From contig WRJW01000163.1 of NCBI GenBank assembly GCA_009778375.1, forward strand, positions 1 through 7,675: a stretch of DNA of 7,675 nucleotides, read 5' to 3'. The notes under the pieces were generated by a model. It was given only the letters and a program-made list of their open reading frames with translations, did not search any database and had not been told where the DNA came from. Shown piece after piece: positions 6,098 to 7,675 of the stretch. This DNA is from Bacteroidota bacterium (GTDB lineage: Bacteria; Bacteroidota; Bacteroidia; Bacteroidales; UBA932). The stretch's first letter is position 1; every line of letters starts with the position of its first letter. Position numbers and translations under genes: made by a program.

Positions 6098-7618
6098 CAA
6101 CACCAGCGCATAAACCGACGCCCGTCCAATCAGATCGCCGTGGCGGACGTAAAAAGTCAAGGTATGGTTAATATTCAAATCCCCCCTAAGGTACGTTCCC
6201 TCCCACCATGCACTTTTTTGCAAAAAATCGCCCCGCTGATTGATCAGGGCCGAAATACCGGTATTGGCGCTGCGGGCAATGCTGCGGCGCGTCTCTATGG
6301 CGCGGAGGCGGGAAAAGGCTAAATGCTGGCGGTATCCGGGTGTATTGCCCCACCATCCGTCGTTGGTAATCACCGCCATAAAACCGGCCCCTTTTTTTAC
6401 ATAAGAAGCAAAGTATTCGCCGTATACCGATTCGTAGCATATAGCGACCCCTACCTGAAGGTTTTGGTTCCATGGGGCAGGAAAAACCGCAGATTCGGAC
6501 TGCGTACCAAAACTCCCCATCGCCCCCCCCAAGTCGATGATCAGGTTGTTGGCAAATTTCAGGTACCTCATGTAGGGCGATTTTTCTGCACCGATGACTA
6601 ATTTGGATTTATGATATACCAAGGGATCCGCTCCCACACTGAGTTGAAACGCAGCATTAAACCGGTCGTACCAACCGTCGCCGTAACGTTTGGCCGTTTC
6701 GGTGGGAGGATCCGGAGCGGGCGAATAGTAACGTGTAGACACGGCGCCCACTACAAAAGCAGCCCGGGGATACTCCTGTAAAAATTGAAGAAATTTTGTA
6801 AAAGATGCGTTTTGCCCTGCATGCTCTTCGAGTACGCCCTCCACCGCCGTCTCAGGGGCAAAGATATAACGGGTGGCGGGGCGGACGGCCCGTTGGGCCA
6901 CCTCTAACAAACGACTGTCCTGCTCTTCCTGCGTCAAATTATCAAATTTATCGTTATAAGGGTCAATATTGGGCTGCAACACGACTACTTCTATGGGGTT
7001 CTGTTTTTCTGCATAGCTCCAATACCTGTACAGAGAAAGGAGTACGGGCAGTACAAGCGCCACAGCGGTAATCATAATCCCTTTTCGTTCTTTTATCAAT
7101 CTTAAAATCAATATATTGGCAAGGAATGCCCACAACGAACCGCCCAATACGCCGGTATATTCGTACCACTGCACCAAAAAGGTGGTCGTTCCAAATCCGT
7201 TACCCAACACCAACCAGGGCCAGGAGATTTCCGCGTCAAAATAAAAATACTCCCACGCTATCCATAAAGCCGCCAAAAAGATATAGCCGATTGGGGGCGT
7301 TGTCTTTTTTTTAACCCAGCGAAAAAGGGCAAAAATCAGGAACATTTGAAAAGCGTTGCCCACCACGGCAACAACTCCTCCCCAAAGGGTTGCCCTATAA
7401 ATCCAATAAGTAGTCAGGACATTCCACAATAAAAAAGTAAGGGCGTAGTAGATCCAGCAACCTCTTTCCTTTCTTTGTCTAAAATCCGCCTCTAACCACA
7501 GTAGCGGCACAAAGGCAAACCAGAGCAACCATCCGGCTGCGGGAACCCTCCAAGGAAGGGCAAACAGTAGTGCAGAAAGTACTGATAATCCGATATTTTT
7601 CCAAAACAATTGTCTCAT
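6038..7618 (-). CDS. lnt: Apolipoprotein N-acyltransferase
   Basis: Integral inner-membrane enzyme that transfers an acyl chain from a phospholipid to the N-terminal cysteine of diacylated apolipoproteins, the last step of lipoprotein maturation after Lgt and LspA. The 526-residue protein has a run of hydrophobic helices from about 8 to 200 (including LLWNVLTTYWIY at 63-74 and ISWPWLVLGNGFG at 131-143), a periplasmic nitrilase (carbon-nitrogen hydrolase) domain about 208-485, and a last helix about 502-515 followed by a basic cytoplasmic tail. The triad is Glu256 in FAPETAVEG, Lys337 in YHKSKL and Cys394 in VAICYES, with a supporting Glu345; E. coli has Glu267, Lys335 and Cys387. Length and layout are normal. 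ATG 7618 is preceded by an A/T-rich leader without Shine-Dalgarno and by its own promoter. The 3' end overlaps ubiD. The coding strand holds an A8 run (Lys103-105) and a G8 run (Gly364-365), both in frame. Confidence 0.96.
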   Translation of the reverse strand: MRQLFWKNIGLSVLSALLFALPWRVPAAGWLLWFAFVPLLWLEADFRQRKERGCWIYYALTFLLWNVLTTYWIYRATLWGGVVAVVGNAFQMFLIFALFRWVKKKTTPPIGYIFLAALWIAWEYFYFDAEISWPWLVLGNGFGTTTFLVQWYEYTGVLGGSLWAFLANILILRLIKERKGIMITAVALVLPVLLSLYRYWSYAEKQNPIEVVVLQPNIDPYNDKFDNLTQEEQDSRLLEVAQRAVRPATRYIFAPETAVEGVLEEHAGQNASFTKFLQFLQEYPRAAFVVGAVSTRYYSPAPDPPTETAKRYGDGWYDRFNAAFQLSVGADPLVYHKSKLVIGAEKSPYMRYLKFANNLIIDLGGAMGSFGTQSESAVFPAPWNQNLQVGVAICYESVYGEYFASYVKKGAGFMAVITNDGWWGNTPGYRQHLAFSRLRAIETRRSIARSANTGISALINQRGDFLQKSAWWEGTYLRGDLNINHTLTFYVRHGDLIGRASVYALVLLLVYGLADQRGRRNKRTKA

Positions 7619-7636
7619 TAATTGTATTTAAATGAC

Positions 7637-7644
7637 CAAAGGTA
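7637..7644 (-). promoter_or_regulatory. Bacteroidota-type promoter -7 element (TACCTTTG) for lnt
   Basis: Read on the minus strand, the octamer fits TAnnTTTG in every fixed position and ends 18 bases before the lnt ATG, predicting a leader of only about a dozen bases. No clear TTTG or TTG lies at the -33 position; a TTTT about 15 bases upstream is the nearest candidate. The remaining right-edge sequence (7645-7675) is A/T-rich and ends in a T-run (7668-7675) whose context lies beyond the window. Confidence 0.7.
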
Positions 7645-7675
7645 CGCATTTGATAGTTTAAAACGAGTTTTTTTT

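Noticed and set aside
5605..6129. 174-codon antisense open frame within ubiD
   Set aside because: Low-complexity Ser/Arg/Trp-rich shadow of ubiD with no recognisable domain or start signal. The same holds for antisense frames at 1560-1982, 2641-3045 and 3456-3881.
6123..6149. Inverted repeats between ubiD and the body of lnt (CGCC/GGCG and CGTCC/GGACG) as a terminator
   Set aside because: One has a 2-base loop, the other a 5-base stem with a 17-base loop. The only following run is A-rich on the + strand, not T, and the site lies inside lnt coding sequence.
7668..7675. T-run at the right edge as a terminator
   Set aside because: No stable GC-rich stem precedes it within the window, and the sequence beyond is unknown.

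Overview
The window is a compact, roughly balanced-GC piece of bacterial chromosome that reads as Bacteroidota. Three things support this: two perfect TAnnTTTG promoter -7 elements (the sigma factor consensus of that phylum), start codons without a Shine-Dalgarno sequence, and a redoxin with the N-terminal extension seen in Bacteroidota proteins. I cannot go below phylum with confidence. There are no RNA genes, CRISPR arrays, insertion sequences or phage genes, and almost every base is coding.

Layout, left to right: (1) lon, an ATP-dependent protease, running + from the left edge, with its start possibly outside the window. (2) ung, uracil-DNA glycosylase, whose first ATG lies inside the end of lon. 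(3) A 44-base gap with a promoter. (4) A tightly packed three-gene unit: coaD (coenzyme A synthesis), a probably exported thioredoxin-like protein, and a long UbiD-type decarboxylase. Each junction is a 4-base ATGA overlap. (5) lnt, apolipoprotein N-acyltransferase, on the minus strand, converging on ubiD and overlapping its end by 60 bases. It is read from its own promoter near the right edge.

The genes are mainly housekeeping: protein quality control, base-excision repair, CoA, probable quinone synthesis, envelope redox and lipoprotein maturation. I do not see a new defence, mobile or biosynthetic system. The points most worth a second look are an apparent internal duplication in the C-terminal half of the UbiD protein (constant 92-residue register), the antiparallel coding overlap of ubiD and lnt, the identical promoter-to-ATG geometry of coaD and lnt, and the coaD-redoxin-ubiD coupling.
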